Origin: Roseicyclus sp.
Lineage (GTDB): Bacteria; Pseudomonadota; Alphaproteobacteria; Rhodobacterales; Rhodobacteraceae
Direction of reading: 5' to 3'
Length of the DNA: 64,000 nucleotides
Assembly: GCF_018402035.1 (NCBI RefSeq)
Contig: NZ_JAGYJN010000004.1
Location: 248,001-312,000 of the forward strand
Both the position numbers and the translations under genes were made by a program. Position 1 is the stretch's first letter. Each line of letters starts with the position of its first letter. The notes under the pieces are model-generated. The model did not search any database, was not told the origin of the DNA, and saw nothing but the letters and a program-made list of their open reading frames with translations. Shown in pieces: positions 8,599 through 17,456 of the stretch.

Positions 8599-9452
8599 TC
8601 GAGAAAGGCCTTCTCGACCACATATTCGGCCGGGTTGGAATTGGCCCCTTCGCGCAGGCCATAGCCCTCGAGCATCGCCTTGATCTCAAGGTTGAAGGCC
8701 AGATTACCGCACACCATCGCGCGGTCGGTGTCCGGGGCAAGCGGGCCCACACCAAGATCGGCAAAAACCTCGCCCGAGCGCATCAGATCGGTGATCCGCC
8801 CCATCTTGGCGCTCTCTTCCCGCGTGGTGGTGGGGTAATAGCGCAGCTTGTCGGCAAACCCCTCGCCGATCAATTCGGCCAACATCTCGTCGGCCCGGAT
8901 CGCCTCGATCAGCCGCGCGCCATAGGTCAACTCGCCCAGCTCGCGGCAGGTATGGGTCAGGATCACCTCGTCGTAATCTTCATAAGTCTGCGGCTCGCGC
9001 AGAAGGCTTGCAAAAGGCGCAATGCCCGTGCCGGTGGCAAAAAGCCAAAGCCGCTTACCCGGCAAGAGCGCGTCATGCACCAATGTGCCAACAGGCTTGG
9101 GGCGCAAAATGATCGCATCACCGGGGCGGATATGCTGGAGTTTCGAGGTCAACGGCCCATTTGGCACCTTGATCGAATAGAACTCCAGCGCGTCATCCCA
9201 AGCGGGCGAGGCGATGGAATACGCCCGCATCAGCGGCTTTTGCTTGCCCGTCTCAGGGTCCGGATCGCCCATCAAGCCGATCATCACGAACTCGCCCGAC
9301 CGAAACCTCAGGCTTGCCGGCCGCGTGCAGCGGAACCGGAACAGCCGGTCGGTGTAATGCTCCACCTCGGTCACGATCTGCGTGTCGGGCAGGGTGGGTG
9401 TGGCGCGCGCTGCGGTGTTCTCGGTATCTTTCACGGGAGTGTGCTCGGTCAT
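8595..9452 (-). CDS. fpr: Ferredoxin/flavodoxin-NADP+ reductase
   Basis: The 285-residue flavoprotein exchanges electrons between NADPH and ferredoxin or flavodoxin. The FAD site motif is RAYSIAS (about residue 77), the NADP site is ATGTGIAPFASLLREP, and the C-terminus is AEYVVEKAFLD as in bacterial-type FPRs. About 20 N-terminal residues (TEHTPVKDTENTAARAT) are extra and look disordered. It is last in a run of same-strand genes for sulfate assimilation, 70 bases after DUF934, and may feed sulfite reductase. Its TAG stop is the edge of a dispersed repeat element. Confidence 0.93.
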   Translation of the reverse strand: MTEHTPVKDTENTAARATPTLPDTQIVTEVEHYTDRLFRFRCTRPASLRFRSGEFVMIGLMGDPDPETGKQKPLMRAYSIASPAWDDALEFYSIKVPNGPLTSKLQHIRPGDAIILRPKPVGTLVHDALLPGKRLWLFATGTGIAPFASLLREPQTYEDYDEVILTHTCRELGELTYGARLIEAIRADEMLAELIGEGFADKLRYYPTTTREESAKMGRITDLMRSGEVFADLGVGPLAPDTDRAMVCGNLAFNLEIKAMLEGYGLREGANSNPAEYVVEKAFLD

Positions 9453-9522
9453 GTCATCTCAAGGGCGCGGTCTGGCCGCTACCCCCTCCATAAGCCTTGA
9501 TCTGGATCAGGGAAAGCTTTTG

Positions 9523-9948
9523 TCAGCCTTTCAGCCGCGCCTGATAGTCGCCTGCGCGCCAATCGGCGCGTGCCAACCACTGATCTTCGGGTTGGCGCGC
9601 GGCCATCGCGGGGGTGATTTCCACCTCGTCAAAGCCCGCGCGCCGCGCCATGGCATATTGATCGGCCAGCACATGGCCCGCCGCGCGCAGGCGCCCGCGA
9701 TAGCCCATCGCGCGCAGCCGCCGGGCGATGGTAAAGCCGCGCCCATCGGCAAAGCTGCCAAAACGGATGCGGATCAGCGTGATCCGGTCCAGATGCACGA
9801 CCAAGGCGTCGAGATCGGCCTGTGGCCCAAGATCGAGGGCCAGATGATCCCCGTGCAAATCCGCATCGGGTGGCAAGATCGCCCTGTCCCAATCATCGGT
9901 CGAAAAGCCCGTATCGCGCATGATGATCGCGGCGGCTGTGGTCTGCAT
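9523..9948 (-). CDS. DUF934 protein of the sulfate assimilation operon
   Basis: The 141-residue protein matches the DUF934 family, which is almost always beside cysI/cysH in Alpha- and Betaproteobacteria. Visible family features are DRITLIRIRFGSFADGRGF and a second block ARRLRAMGYRGRLRAAGHVL. There are no membrane segments and no metal-binding cysteines. The molecular function is not known; context implies an accessory role in sulfite or APS reduction. It is 79 bases downstream of cysH, with a dispersed repeat copy between them. Confidence 0.85.
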   Translation of the reverse strand: MQTTAAAIIMRDTGFSTDDWDRAILPPDADLHGDHLALDLGPQADLDALVVHLDRITLIRIRFGSFADGRGFTIARRLRAMGYRGRLRAAGHVLADQYAMARRAGFDEVEITPAMAARQPEDQWLARADWRAGDYQARLKG

Positions 9949-9985
9949 CTATTCACACTCCATCAAGGTTAACGCGCGCGCCCTT

Positions 9986-10005
9986 CAACTTTGCCGAAAA
10001 TACGC
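9986..10005 (-). repeat. Dispersed intergenic element, short variant, copy F
   Basis: The minus strand reads GCGTATTTTCGGCAAAGTTG, related to GGAGTATTTTTGAAGCAAAG at 24840. It lies between cysH and DUF934 in the direction of transcription. Confidence 0.55.
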
Positions 10006-10027
10006 AAACGCAGTCTTTGTTGCCTAG

Positions 10028-10780
10028 TCACGAGGCCTGCCTGATCGGCGCGCGCACGATCCGTCCGTCGACGACATGGATACCGCATTCCTCCTTGGCG
10101 GCACCGCGCCAGCGCCCGGCACGCGGGTCTTCACCCGCTGCCACAGGCGTGGTGCAAGGCGCACAGCCGATGGAGGCATAACCGCGCGCCACAAGCGGGT
10201 GGCGGGGCAGGCGGTTGTTGGTCATATACTCGGCCAAATCCTCGCGCGCCCAATGGGCCAGCGGGTTGATCTTGATGCGCGCCTCGCCCTCGGCCTCGAA
10301 GAAGGCCAGCGCCGCGCGGCTGCCTGATTGAAAGCGTTTGCGCCCGGTGATCCATGCATCGAAAGGGGCGAGCGCATGGGCCAGCGGTTCGGTCTTGCGC
10401 AAGTTGCAGCAGGCGTCGGGGTTCTCACGATGCAGCCCCCCCTCGGGGTCATGGGCGGCAAGCTTGGTGCGGCTGGCGCGGATGACCCGCACATCGCCAA
10501 GCCCCAGATGGGCCGCCACCGCGCGTTGATAGCTGAGCGTTTCGTCAAACAGCATCTCGGTGTCCAAAAACAGCACCGGTGTGTCGCGGTCGATCACGGC
10601 CACCATATGCAACAAGACGACCGACTCTGCCCCAAAGCTTGAGACCATCGCGACCGATCCCGTGTCGGTATCGGCCAGCGCATGTTCCAACACGGCGATG
10701 GCCGAGTGATGGCGGTAGCGGCTGTTGAGCGCCGCCACACGCGTCGCCACACTGCCGAAATGGCTGATCTCAGGCGGCAT
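10028..10780 (-). CDS. cysH: Adenosine 5'-phosphosulfate (APS) reductase
   Basis: This reduces activated sulfate to sulfite. The start ATG at 10780 (MPPEISHFGSVATR) overlaps the cysI stop by 11 bases, giving 250 residues; the longer track ORF is unlikely. The [4Fe-4S] cysteine pairs that mark APS-type rather than PAPS-type reductases are present (CCNLRKTEPL and GCAPCT). The catalytic cysteine motif is KEECGIHV near the C-terminus. The nucleotide-binding part includes VSSFGAES and FLDTEMLF. Translational coupling to cysI fits delivery of sulfite to the next enzyme. Confidence 0.93.
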   Translation of the reverse strand: MPPEISHFGSVATRVAALNSRYRHHSAIAVLEHALADTDTGSVAMVSSFGAESVVLLHMVAVIDRDTPVLFLDTEMLFDETLSYQRAVAAHLGLGDVRVIRASRTKLAAHDPEGGLHRENPDACCNLRKTEPLAHALAPFDAWITGRKRFQSGSRAALAFFEAEGEARIKINPLAHWAREDLAEYMTNNRLPRHPLVARGYASIGCAPCTTPVAAGEDPRAGRWRGAAKEECGIHVVDGRIVRAPIRQAS

Positions 10781-12440
10781 CGGCCTCTGCCCCCCCAGCG
10801 CCATAGAGCGCGGCCTTGAAGGGTTCCATGCCGACCCGGCGATAGGCGGCAAGAAAGCTTTCCGCGCGTCCCATGCGTAAGCCCAGATAGGCGCGCAAAA
10901 TCCGCTCTATCGCGGGCACGATCTGGTCATAGGCAAAACCGGGGCCAGCACGCTCACCGATGACCGCATCAGGGCCACCATCGCCGCCCAGCGTGATCTG
11001 GTAGCTTTCCACCCCCGCCCGGTCGAGGCCCAAGATGCCGATATGGCCGACATGATGATGCCCGCAGGCATTGATGCAGCCCGAAATCTTGATCTTGAGC
11101 GGCCCGATATCGTGTTCGAGTTTCAAGGCGTCGAAATGCGTCGCAATCTCTTGCGCCACGGGGATCGAGCGCGCGGTCGCAAGCGCGCAGTAATCCATAC
11201 CGGGGCAGGCGATGATATCGGAAAGCAGCCCGATATTGGCCGTGGCCAGCCCCGCGCCCAAAAGCGCCTGATGCACGGCCTTCAGGTGGCGCTTGGGCAA
11301 ATGCGGCAAGACCACGTTTTGCTCATGGCTGATGCGGATTTCATCATGCGCATAATGCGCCGCCAAATCGGCGATAAGGCGCATCTGCGCCGAAGAGCAA
11401 TCGCCCGGTGTTGCGCCATGCGCCTTAAGGCTGATGGTCGCGATGGTGTAATCGGGGTGGCGATGGGGCGCGGTATTCGTGTCGACAAAGGCGCGAAAGA
11501 CTGGATCGGCTGCGTAATCGGCGGCAAAGCCTCCCACGCCTTGATCGCTGAACGCCGGTGGCGCGAAATGCGCCGTGATCTCGGCCAAAAGCGCCTGATC
11601 CACGCCGGAAAACAAGGGCTTGCGCGCGGCGAATTCGGCATTCACCTGCGCGCGGATGGCGTCGATACCTGTTTCATGGACCGTGATCTTGATGCGCGCC
11701 TTGTATTTATTGTCGCGCCGCCCGATCAGATTATAAACCGCCACGACCGCCTCCAGATAGGGCAAGAGATCGGCCATCGGCACGAATTCTGCCAAGATCT
11801 TGCCGATCATCGGCGTGCGGCCCAAGCCGCCCCCGACCAGCACAGCCGCGCCCAATGCGCCATCCCGCCGCACAAGGCGCAGGCCGATATCATGGGCCGC
11901 CGTCACCGCGCGGTCATCGGCATGGCCCGTGACCGCGACCTTGAACTTGCGTGGAAGGAACTGGAACTCGGGGTGGTCGGTCGACCATTGGCGGATCAAT
12001 TCCGCCACTGGGCGCGGATCGGCCACCTCGTCCTTGGCGGCACCGGCGAAATGATCGGCGGTCACGTTGCGGATGCAGTTGCCGCTGGTCTGGATCGCAT
12101 GCATGCCGACATCGGCCAAGGCCGCGAGCATATCGGGCACATCGCGCAATGCGGGCCAGTTGAACTGGATATTCTGGCGCGTGGTGAAATGGCCATAGCC
12201 CCGGTCCCAGCGGTCCGCGATCATCGCAAGCTGCCGCATTTGCGCGCCATTGAGCGTGCCGTAAGGGATCGCCACCCGCAGCATATAGGCATGCAGTTGC
12301 AAATAGAGCCCGTTCATCAGCCGCAGCGGTTTGAATTCCTCCTCGGTCAGTGATCCGTCGATGCGGCGCGCGACTTGGGTACGAAACTGCGCGACACGGT
12401 TGCGCAGGAAATCCGCGTCGAATTCGGAATAGCGATACAT
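10770..12440 (-). CDS. cysI: Sulfite reductase, siroheme/[4Fe-4S] hemoprotein
   Basis: This performs the six-electron reduction of sulfite to sulfide. The 556-residue protein shows two nitrite/sulfite reductase ferredoxin-like repeats. The cluster and siroheme cysteines are in ACPGMDYCALA and SGCINACGHHH; substrate-binding arginines lie in HFTTRQNIQFNW and GNCIRNVT. No flavoprotein CysJ gene is nearby, so ferredoxin with the linked fpr may be the donor (inference). The start codon overlaps the DUF2849 stop (TGATG). Confidence 0.95.
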   Translation of the reverse strand: MYRYSEFDADFLRNRVAQFRTQVARRIDGSLTEEEFKPLRLMNGLYLQLHAYMLRVAIPYGTLNGAQMRQLAMIADRWDRGYGHFTTRQNIQFNWPALRDVPDMLAALADVGMHAIQTSGNCIRNVTADHFAGAAKDEVADPRPVAELIRQWSTDHPEFQFLPRKFKVAVTGHADDRAVTAAHDIGLRLVRRDGALGAAVLVGGGLGRTPMIGKILAEFVPMADLLPYLEAVVAVYNLIGRRDNKYKARIKITVHETGIDAIRAQVNAEFAARKPLFSGVDQALLAEITAHFAPPAFSDQGVGGFAADYAADPVFRAFVDTNTAPHRHPDYTIATISLKAHGATPGDCSSAQMRLIADLAAHYAHDEIRISHEQNVVLPHLPKRHLKAVHQALLGAGLATANIGLLSDIIACPGMDYCALATARSIPVAQEIATHFDALKLEHDIGPLKIKISGCINACGHHHVGHIGILGLDRAGVESYQITLGGDGGPDAVIGERAGPGFAYDQIVPAIERILRAYLGLRMGRAESFLAAYRRVGMEPFKAALYGAGGAEADAA

Positions 12441-12739
12441 CAGGCGCGCTCCTGCTTGCCATGGGCGTAGTTGGAGGGGCCGCGGGTGCGAAACACCTCG
12501 CGGAAATGGATCGGCTCGGGGCCTTTGGGGCCAGCCTTGGCATCGGCCAGATAGGCGCCCACCACCTCGTGGCCGCGCGCGGCCGCATCCAGCAGATGCA
12601 GCTCGGCTGTCGCCGCATCGGTGATCAAGAGCGCGCGGTCATGCTGCCGCGTCCATCCGCCATCGGGGGCAAGATAGACAACATCGCCCTCTAACAGCGC
12701 ATTGGCGGTCAGGACTTTCGGCGTAACGGTTGCGGACAT
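12440..12739 (-). CDS. DUF2849 protein of the cys operon
   Basis: This small protein (99 residues) starts at the ATG at 12739, overlapping the cysG stop by one base. It matches DUF2849, found between cysG and cysI in Alphaproteobacteria. Recognisable parts are VLTANALLEGDVVYL near the N-terminus, AAARGHEVVGAYL in the middle and FREVFRTRGPSNYAHG near the end. No cofactor motif is visible. Tight overlap on both sides argues for a dedicated role with sulfite reductase, perhaps siroheme delivery, but that is a guess. Confidence 0.88.
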   Translation of the reverse strand: MSATVTPKVLTANALLEGDVVYLAPDGGWTRQHDRALLITDAATAELHLLDAAARGHEVVGAYLADAKAGPKGPEPIHFREVFRTRGPSNYAHGKQERA

Positions 12740-14133
12740 TAGGCGAACTCCTCGGACAATTGGGGCAGGGCGGCCTCGGCTGCGCGGGGCGCAAGCCCGT
12801 AAAGCAAGATCACAGGGCCGTTGCAGCCCGCCTCGGCCAGTGCATTGGGCAGGCGGGCAAGGGTCGTGGCGATGATGCGCGCATCTGGGCGGGATGCGTT
12901 TTCGACAGCCGTCACCGGGGTTTGCGGATCGGCCCCGTGCATCATCAGGCGGCCTTGGATGAACCGCGCGCCGCGTTTGCCCATGTAGATCGCGGCCACC
13001 GCGCCGGGGCGGGCAAGCCCGCGCCAATCTTGCTCGGCGAAACCTTGCATGTCATGCCCGGTGATCAACCGCAGCGCGCTATTGCGGTCGCGCTTGGTCA
13101 GGCTTTGGCCGATGCTTGCCGCCGCCGCACTCGCCGCCGTGATGCCCGGCACGACCGACCAATCGATGCCCGCTTGCACCAATGCCGCGATCTCTTCGTC
13201 GAGCCGTCCGAACACCGCTGGATCGCCACCTTTCAGCCGCACCACATGCGCGCCATGGGCCGCATGCTCCACCATCAGCGCGCAGATATCGCCCTGTGAC
13301 ATGGAGGGGCCAAAGCCCTCTTTGCCTGCATCGATGATCAGCGCCTCGCGCCGGGCAAGCTCAAGGATCGCTTGCGGCACCAGCCGGTCATGGATCACCA
13401 CATCGGCCCGGTCGAGCAGGCGACGCGCTTTCAGCGTCAACAGCTCCGGATCGCCGGGGCCAGCGCCCACCAGATCGACCCGTCCGGGTGCGGGGGCTGC
13501 CGCAAGATGGCGTGACAAAAGCGCTGAAAGCGCGGGTTCAAGGCCGCTTTCCCCTTCTTTTTCAATGACCTGCGGCGCGGTGTCGAAATAGAAATCTGCC
13601 CAGAAATCGCGCCGCTTGCGCCCCATCGGCAAAGCCTCGGCCAGTTTGCGAAACCCCTTGCCGACGCGAGCGGCCACGCCCAAGGAGGGGGGCAGCCGCG
13701 CCTCCAGATCGGCCTTGATCGCGCGCGCTAGCACTGGGGCCGCGCCCTCGGTGCCGATGGCGATAGTCACCGGGTCGCGATCGACGATGGCAGGCGTGAT
13801 GAATTGGCTGTCTTCCAGATTATCGACCAGATTGACCAAGGCGCCGTCGGCGCGCGCAAGTTTGGCCACGCGGCGATCCTCGACCGGGTCGTCACTGGCG
13901 GCATAGACCAGCGCCGCGCAAAGCGCGTCACCGGGGCCAAAGGCCCGGCTGATCAGCATGATTTTCCCATCAGCGGCCAAAGCCTGCAGCGCGGGGTCGG
14001 GTGCCTCGGTGATCACGCTCAGGCGCGCCGTGGTCTTGCGCAAGATGCGCAATTTGGCCAAGGCCGTCTCGCCACCGCCTGCGATGACGACACGGCGGCC
14101 TTGCAGGGCCAGAAAGATCGGGAAGTGGTCCAT
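12739..14133 (-). CDS. cysG: Siroheme synthase (three activities)
   Basis: This makes siroheme from uroporphyrinogen III for CysI. Residues 1 to about 210 are the precorrin-2 dehydrogenase/ferrochelatase part (MDHFPIFLALQGRRVVIAGG). Residues about 215-460 are the uroporphyrinogen C-methyltransferase part (GRVDLVGAGPGDPELLTLKA, VVRLKGGDPAVFGRLDEE). Length 464 is normal for CysG. It is the first gene of the cys operon, divergent from an Lrp/AsnC regulator across 141 bases. Confidence 0.95.
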   Translation of the reverse strand: MDHFPIFLALQGRRVVIAGGGETALAKLRILRKTTARLSVITEAPDPALQALAADGKIMLISRAFGPGDALCAALVYAASDDPVEDRRVAKLARADGALVNLVDNLEDSQFITPAIVDRDPVTIAIGTEGAAPVLARAIKADLEARLPPSLGVAARVGKGFRKLAEALPMGRKRRDFWADFYFDTAPQVIEKEGESGLEPALSALLSRHLAAAPAPGRVDLVGAGPGDPELLTLKARRLLDRADVVIHDRLVPQAILELARREALIIDAGKEGFGPSMSQGDICALMVEHAAHGAHVVRLKGGDPAVFGRLDEEIAALVQAGIDWSVVPGITAASAAAASIGQSLTKRDRNSALRLITGHDMQGFAEQDWRGLARPGAVAAIYMGKRGARFIQGRLMMHGADPQTPVTAVENASRPDARIIATTLARLPNALAEAGCNGPVILLYGLAPRAAEAALPQLSEEFA

Positions 14134-14274
14134 CGCGCGCTCCGACCAAGATTGGTTTCGCTATATTTAGAAAAATTTCCCAGTATTTGGCAGATACACC
14201 TTGCTGAAAGGGACATATGTTTTTACCAGTGCCGCGCAGATCAGATACCGTTCCGCCGCAAAGGGCCACCAAAG
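14134..14274. promoter_or_regulatory. Divergent promoter region, cysG operon / Lrp-type regulator
   Basis: This 141-base gap is AT-rich compared with its surroundings (for example CTATATTTAGAAAAATTTCC). It must hold the promoters of both directions and is the natural place for the Lrp/AsnC protein to bind. I cannot define the -35/-10 boxes with confidence. Confidence 0.5.
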
Positions 14275-14736
14275 ATGACTGTCCAGATCGACGCGCTTGA
14301 CCGGAAAATTCTCGCAGCCCTGCAAGCGGATGCTTCGCGCTCACTCGATGATATCGCGCGCATCGTGGGCTCGTCCAAGACGCCGGTCTGGAACCGGATT
14401 CGCAAGCTGAAAGAGGCGGGCGTGATTGGCCAGCACACGGTCTTGCTCGATGCCGAAAAGCTGGGGTTCGAGGCGTGTTTTTTCGTGCTGATCCGCACCT
14501 CCGAACACGAGGCCGATTGGCAGCACCGTTTCCTCGCCGCGCTCAAAGCCCGCCCCGAGGTGATGGAGGCGCATCGCTTGGCAGGTGAGATTGATTATAT
14601 CCTCAAGGTCCGCGTGGCCAATGCGCGCGCCTATGACGTCTTTTACCAAGCCCTGATCTCGGAGGTGCGGATTTATAACGTGACCGCGCTGCTCTCGATG
14701 GAAGAGATCAAGGCCAGCCCGCTTTTGCCGCTATGA
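14275..14736 (+). CDS. Lrp/AsnC family transcriptional regulator
   Basis: The protein has 153 residues from the ATG at 14275. An N-terminal winged HTH (LDRKILAALQADASRSLDDI, then VWNRIRKLKEAGVIG) is followed by the RAM ligand-sensing domain (HRLAGEIDYILKVRV). The longer track ORF extends antisense into cysG and is not credible. Lrp-family proteins are often autoregulated and control divergent genes; that suggests it senses a sulfur compound or amino acid for the cys operon (inference from position). Confidence 0.9.
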   Translation: MTVQIDALDRKILAALQADASRSLDDIARIVGSSKTPVWNRIRKLKEAGVIGQHTVLLDAEKLGFEACFFVLIRTSEHEADWQHRFLAALKARPEVMEAHRLAGEIDYILKVRVANARAYDVFYQALISEVRIYNVTALLSMEEIKASPLLPL

Positions 14737-14767
14737 CCAAGGCATTGGCCCAAGGGGCGGGGTGCGG

Positions 14768-15553
14768 ATGAGCGCGATCTTGCAACAGCATTTGCCAACC
14801 ATCCCATGGTTGGTGCCCGCCCTTGCGCGGCTGCCGGGGGTCTTGCCGCTGAGCATGGCGGATTGGCTGGTGGTCGATGAAGCCTTTGACGGTCAAATGG
14901 CGCTGCGCGATCAGCTTTTGGCGGAACGCCCGGATGCGGTCTATGCGATGACACCGGGGGCCGACGCAGCGGCGGAGGAACTTTTGGCCCTGATCCTTGA
15001 CCATCTAGGGCCGGGATATCAGCGGCAGGGCGATCAGGTGATCCGCCCCGATGGTGTGGCGGTGGCCCTTGATGGGGCGCCGCCCCTGATCACCGCCGCG
15101 CGACTGGTGCAAGAGGATCTGTGCATCCATCAGCCCGGCCCAAATGGTGAGCATGTGCTGACGGCTGCGGTGTTGTGCTTTCCCGCAAGCTGGCGTTTGG
15201 ACGAGAAAATCGGCCGTCCGCTCAGCGCGATCCATGCCCCGGTGGCGGCCTATGACGCACAGATGGCCGCGCGGGTGCAGCGGCTTTTCGATGCGATACG
15301 CCCCGAGCGCCCCTTATGGCGGCAAAACGCGCTGATCTATGCCGACCCCGCGCTGCACCAACCAAGGCGCGAGGCCACTCCGCGCCGCGATGCTCCCGGC
15401 ACGGGCCGCTATTTGCGGTCGGAAAAACAATGCTTTGTGCGGCTGGAGAACACCGACGCGGTGGTGTTTTCGATCCACACTTATCTTGTGCCGCTCACCG
15501 CACTGCCCGCGCAAGCGCGCGCTGGGCTGGCCCAAATCCACAGCGTGCTTTGA
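14768..15553 (+). CDS. DUF3445 protein (heme-dependent oxidative N-demethylase-like)
   Basis: The ATG at 14768 gives 261 residues; a GTG six bases earlier is also possible. It matches DUF3445, related to the alpha subunit of heme-dependent oxidative N-demethylases acting on secondary amines. The C-terminal region has the family features RSEKQCFVRLENTDAVVFSI and ALTAAVLCFPASWRL-like text around residues 130-145. No beta or gamma partner genes are here, so the substrate is open. It follows the Lrp gene by about 30 bases and may be co-transcribed with it. Confidence 0.75.
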   Translation: MSAILQQHLPTIPWLVPALARLPGVLPLSMADWLVVDEAFDGQMALRDQLLAERPDAVYAMTPGADAAAEELLALILDHLGPGYQRQGDQVIRPDGVAVALDGAPPLITAARLVQEDLCIHQPGPNGEHVLTAAVLCFPASWRLDEKIGRPLSAIHAPVAAYDAQMAARVQRLFDAIRPERPLWRQNALIYADPALHQPRREATPRRDAPGTGRYLRSEKQCFVRLENTDAVVFSIHTYLVPLTALPAQARAGLAQIHSVL

Positions 15554-15557
15554 CCGC

Positions 15558-16628
15558 CTATCCCCGGAAATGCTTGGAGAGCTTTAGCCCTTGGCCTTGA
15601 TAGTTCGAGGCGATGGTGGTGCCGTAAAGCGTGCGCGGCGCATCGGCCATGCGTTCATAGACCAGCCGTCCCACCACCTGCCCATGTTCCAAGACAAAGG
15701 GCGCTTCGTGACAGCGCACCTCAAGCACGCCGCGTGCAGGCACGCCATGGCCAAAGCCGGGGTCGAAAAACCCCGCGTAATGCACGCGAAACTCACCCAC
15801 CATGGCCAGATAGGGTGACATTTCGGCGGCGCAGTCGGGCGGGATCGTCACCGCCTCGCGGCTGACGAGAATATAAAAGGCACCCGGGTCAAGGATGATG
15901 CGCCCATCTTCGCCGCGCACCTCTTCCCAGAAATCCGCGATCTCATGCGCGCCGATCTGGGTCAGGTCGATGACGCCTGTATGCGGCTTGGCGCGGTAGC
16001 CCACGATGCCCTTGGCCGTGGGTGTCAGATCGACGGAAAAGCCCAAACCCTCGTCGATGACGGCCACACCATCGACCAGCGGTGTCTCAGCGTGGCGCGC
16101 GGCGAGTTCGGCGTCTGACAAGACCGCTTGGCCGCGCCGAAAGCGGATTTGGTTTAGCCGCAGCCCCGGCGCCACCTTGACCGAGAAGGAGCGCGGGCAA
16201 ATCTCGGCATAAAGCGGGCCTGTGTAGCCTGCGGGGATGCGGTCAAACTCCGTGCCGCCATCCGCGATCACCCGCGTCAGGCAATCGACGCGACCCGTGG
16301 AGCTTTTGGCATTGCACACCGCCGTCACATCATCGGGGAGCGCCAGCCCCTCCATCAAGGGCACGACATAGACACAGCCCTTTTCCAGCACGGCCCCTTG
16401 GGTCAGGTCCATCCGGTGCATCTCGAATTCCGCGATGCGGTCGGCCACAGACCGTCCAGCCCCCGCAAGGAACGAGGCGCGCACGCGGTAGGCGATGGTC
16501 CCCAAGCGTAGATCAAGGCTGGCCGGTTGCACCTGTCCCGCATCGGGGATGTCGCAACGGATGGCCCCGCCTGCGATCATCGCCTCAATCGCGGTATCGG
16601 GCAAAACCCCTTGGCGTTTATCTGTCAT
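15558..16628 (-). CDS. dcd: dCTP deaminase, long two-domain alphaproteobacterial type
   Basis: This converts dCTP to dUTP in thymidylate supply. From the ATG at 16628 it has 356 residues, about twice the E. coli enzyme, and contains two dUTPase-fold halves. The first half has PASLDLRLG and CNAKSSTGRVD, with the IPAGYTGPLYAEI strand. The second half has DPGAFYILVSREAVTIPPDC and FFDPGFGHG. This double form is usual in Rhodobacterales. The upstream extension of the track ORF runs into the tRNA terminator and was discarded. Confidence 0.88.
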   Translation of the reverse strand: MTDKRQGVLPDTAIEAMIAGGAIRCDIPDAGQVQPASLDLRLGTIAYRVRASFLAGAGRSVADRIAEFEMHRMDLTQGAVLEKGCVYVVPLMEGLALPDDVTAVCNAKSSTGRVDCLTRVIADGGTEFDRIPAGYTGPLYAEICPRSFSVKVAPGLRLNQIRFRRGQAVLSDAELAARHAETPLVDGVAVIDEGLGFSVDLTPTAKGIVGYRAKPHTGVIDLTQIGAHEIADFWEEVRGEDGRIILDPGAFYILVSREAVTIPPDCAAEMSPYLAMVGEFRVHYAGFFDPGFGHGVPARGVLEVRCHEAPFVLEHGQVVGRLVYERMADAPRTLYGTTIASNYQGQGLKLSKHFRG

Positions 16629-16652
16629 CTGGCCAATCCCTGTTTTGCCCAA

Positions 16653-16690
16653 GAAAAAACCGCCCGCGCCGTCGGCGCAAGGGCGGTTTT
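16653..16690 (-). terminator. Intrinsic terminator of tRNA-Pro
   Basis: On the minus strand AAAACCGCCC, an inner GCGCC/GGCGC stem, and GGGCGGTTTTTT follow the tRNA by 30 bases. Confidence 0.85.
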
Positions 16691-16719
16691 CACGGGCACC
16701 CCCCAAAGCGGGGAGGTGA

Positions 16720-16796
16720 TGGTCGGGCTAGCAGGACTTGAACCTGCGACCTTCCGTCCCCCAGACGGACGCGCTACCAGGCTGCGCTATAGCCCG
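16720..16796 (-). tRNA. tRNA-Pro (anticodon GGG)
   Basis: The acceptor stem is CGGGCTA/TAGCCCG, the anticodon stem TCCGT/ACGGA encloses the loop CTGGGGG, and the T-arm contains GGTTCAAGTCC. The 3' ACCA is encoded. Length is 77 nt. It reads CCC and, by wobble, CCU codons. Confidence 0.95.
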
Positions 16797-16838
16797 CCGT
16801 GCAGTCCTTCTAGCGATTTCCCCGGGGGGCGCAAGGGG

Positions 16839-17387
16839 TCAGGCAGGCGCTTGTTCGCGCATCTTCGCACGCAGCACGACCAGTGCCGAAACAAGGCGGG
16901 TCCGTGTCGTGGGTGACAGCGCCGCAGGATCGGCGGCGATGGCCGCCAAGCGGGCTAGGCTGTCTTGTATGGTCGCAATATCGCGTGGCGCGGGTACCGT
17001 GGCGGGTGCGGTATCGGTTTGCGCGGCTTCGATGTGCAGCGCCGCGCCTTCTTGCTGGCTATCCACGATCCAATCTGCCGTGGGATCATCCCCGTCGATA
17101 CTGGCCGACAGGTCAAGCGGCGGCGACAGCGCGGCGACAGCGCCAATCCCGCTTTCGCGGATCATGCGCTGCACGCCTCGGATCGTCAGGCCGCGATCAT
17201 GTAGCAAGACCTTGATACCGCCTACCAATTCCATATCGGATGGGCGGTAATAGCGCCGCCCGCCCGCGCGCTTGACCGGCTTGATCTGTGGAAACTTCGA
17301 TTCCCAAAATCGTAGGACATGCGCTGCCACGCCCAACCATTCCGCCACTTCGCGGATCGTTCGAAAGGCTTGCGACGATTTCGTCAT
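16839..17387 (-). CDS. MerR family transcriptional regulator
   Basis: The N-terminal MerR-type winged helix is complete: [26 protein letters not shown], then [10 protein letters not shown] and a dimer helix. The C-terminal 100 residues are variable and Ala-rich with no cysteine metal site. The start is taken at 17387 (MTKSSQAF) because homologues begin there; an upstream ATG (17426) would add 13 basic residues. It follows ihfA closely on the same strand, a conserved pairing in Rhodobacterales. Target genes are unknown. Confidence 0.85.
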   Translation of the reverse strand: MTKSSQAFRTIREVAEWLGVAAHVLRFWESKFPQIKPVKRAGGRRYYRPSDMELVGGIKVLLHDRGLTIRGVQRMIRESGIGAVAALSPPLDLSASIDGDDPTADWIVDSQQEGAALHIEAAQTDTAPATVPAPRDIATIQDSLARLAAIAADPAALSPTTRTRLVSALVVLRAKMREQAPA

Positions 17388-17456
17388 GGCGGATTTGGCC
17401 TGCCTTCTTGGCTTAGCTGCGATCAAGTTGCACGCCGCATGGGCGCGCGCAGGGGG

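Noticed and set aside
11043-12353. 436-codon plus-strand ORF opposite cysI
   Set aside because: Exact antisense shadow of a conserved gene; long reverse frames are expected at this GC content and it shows no family features.
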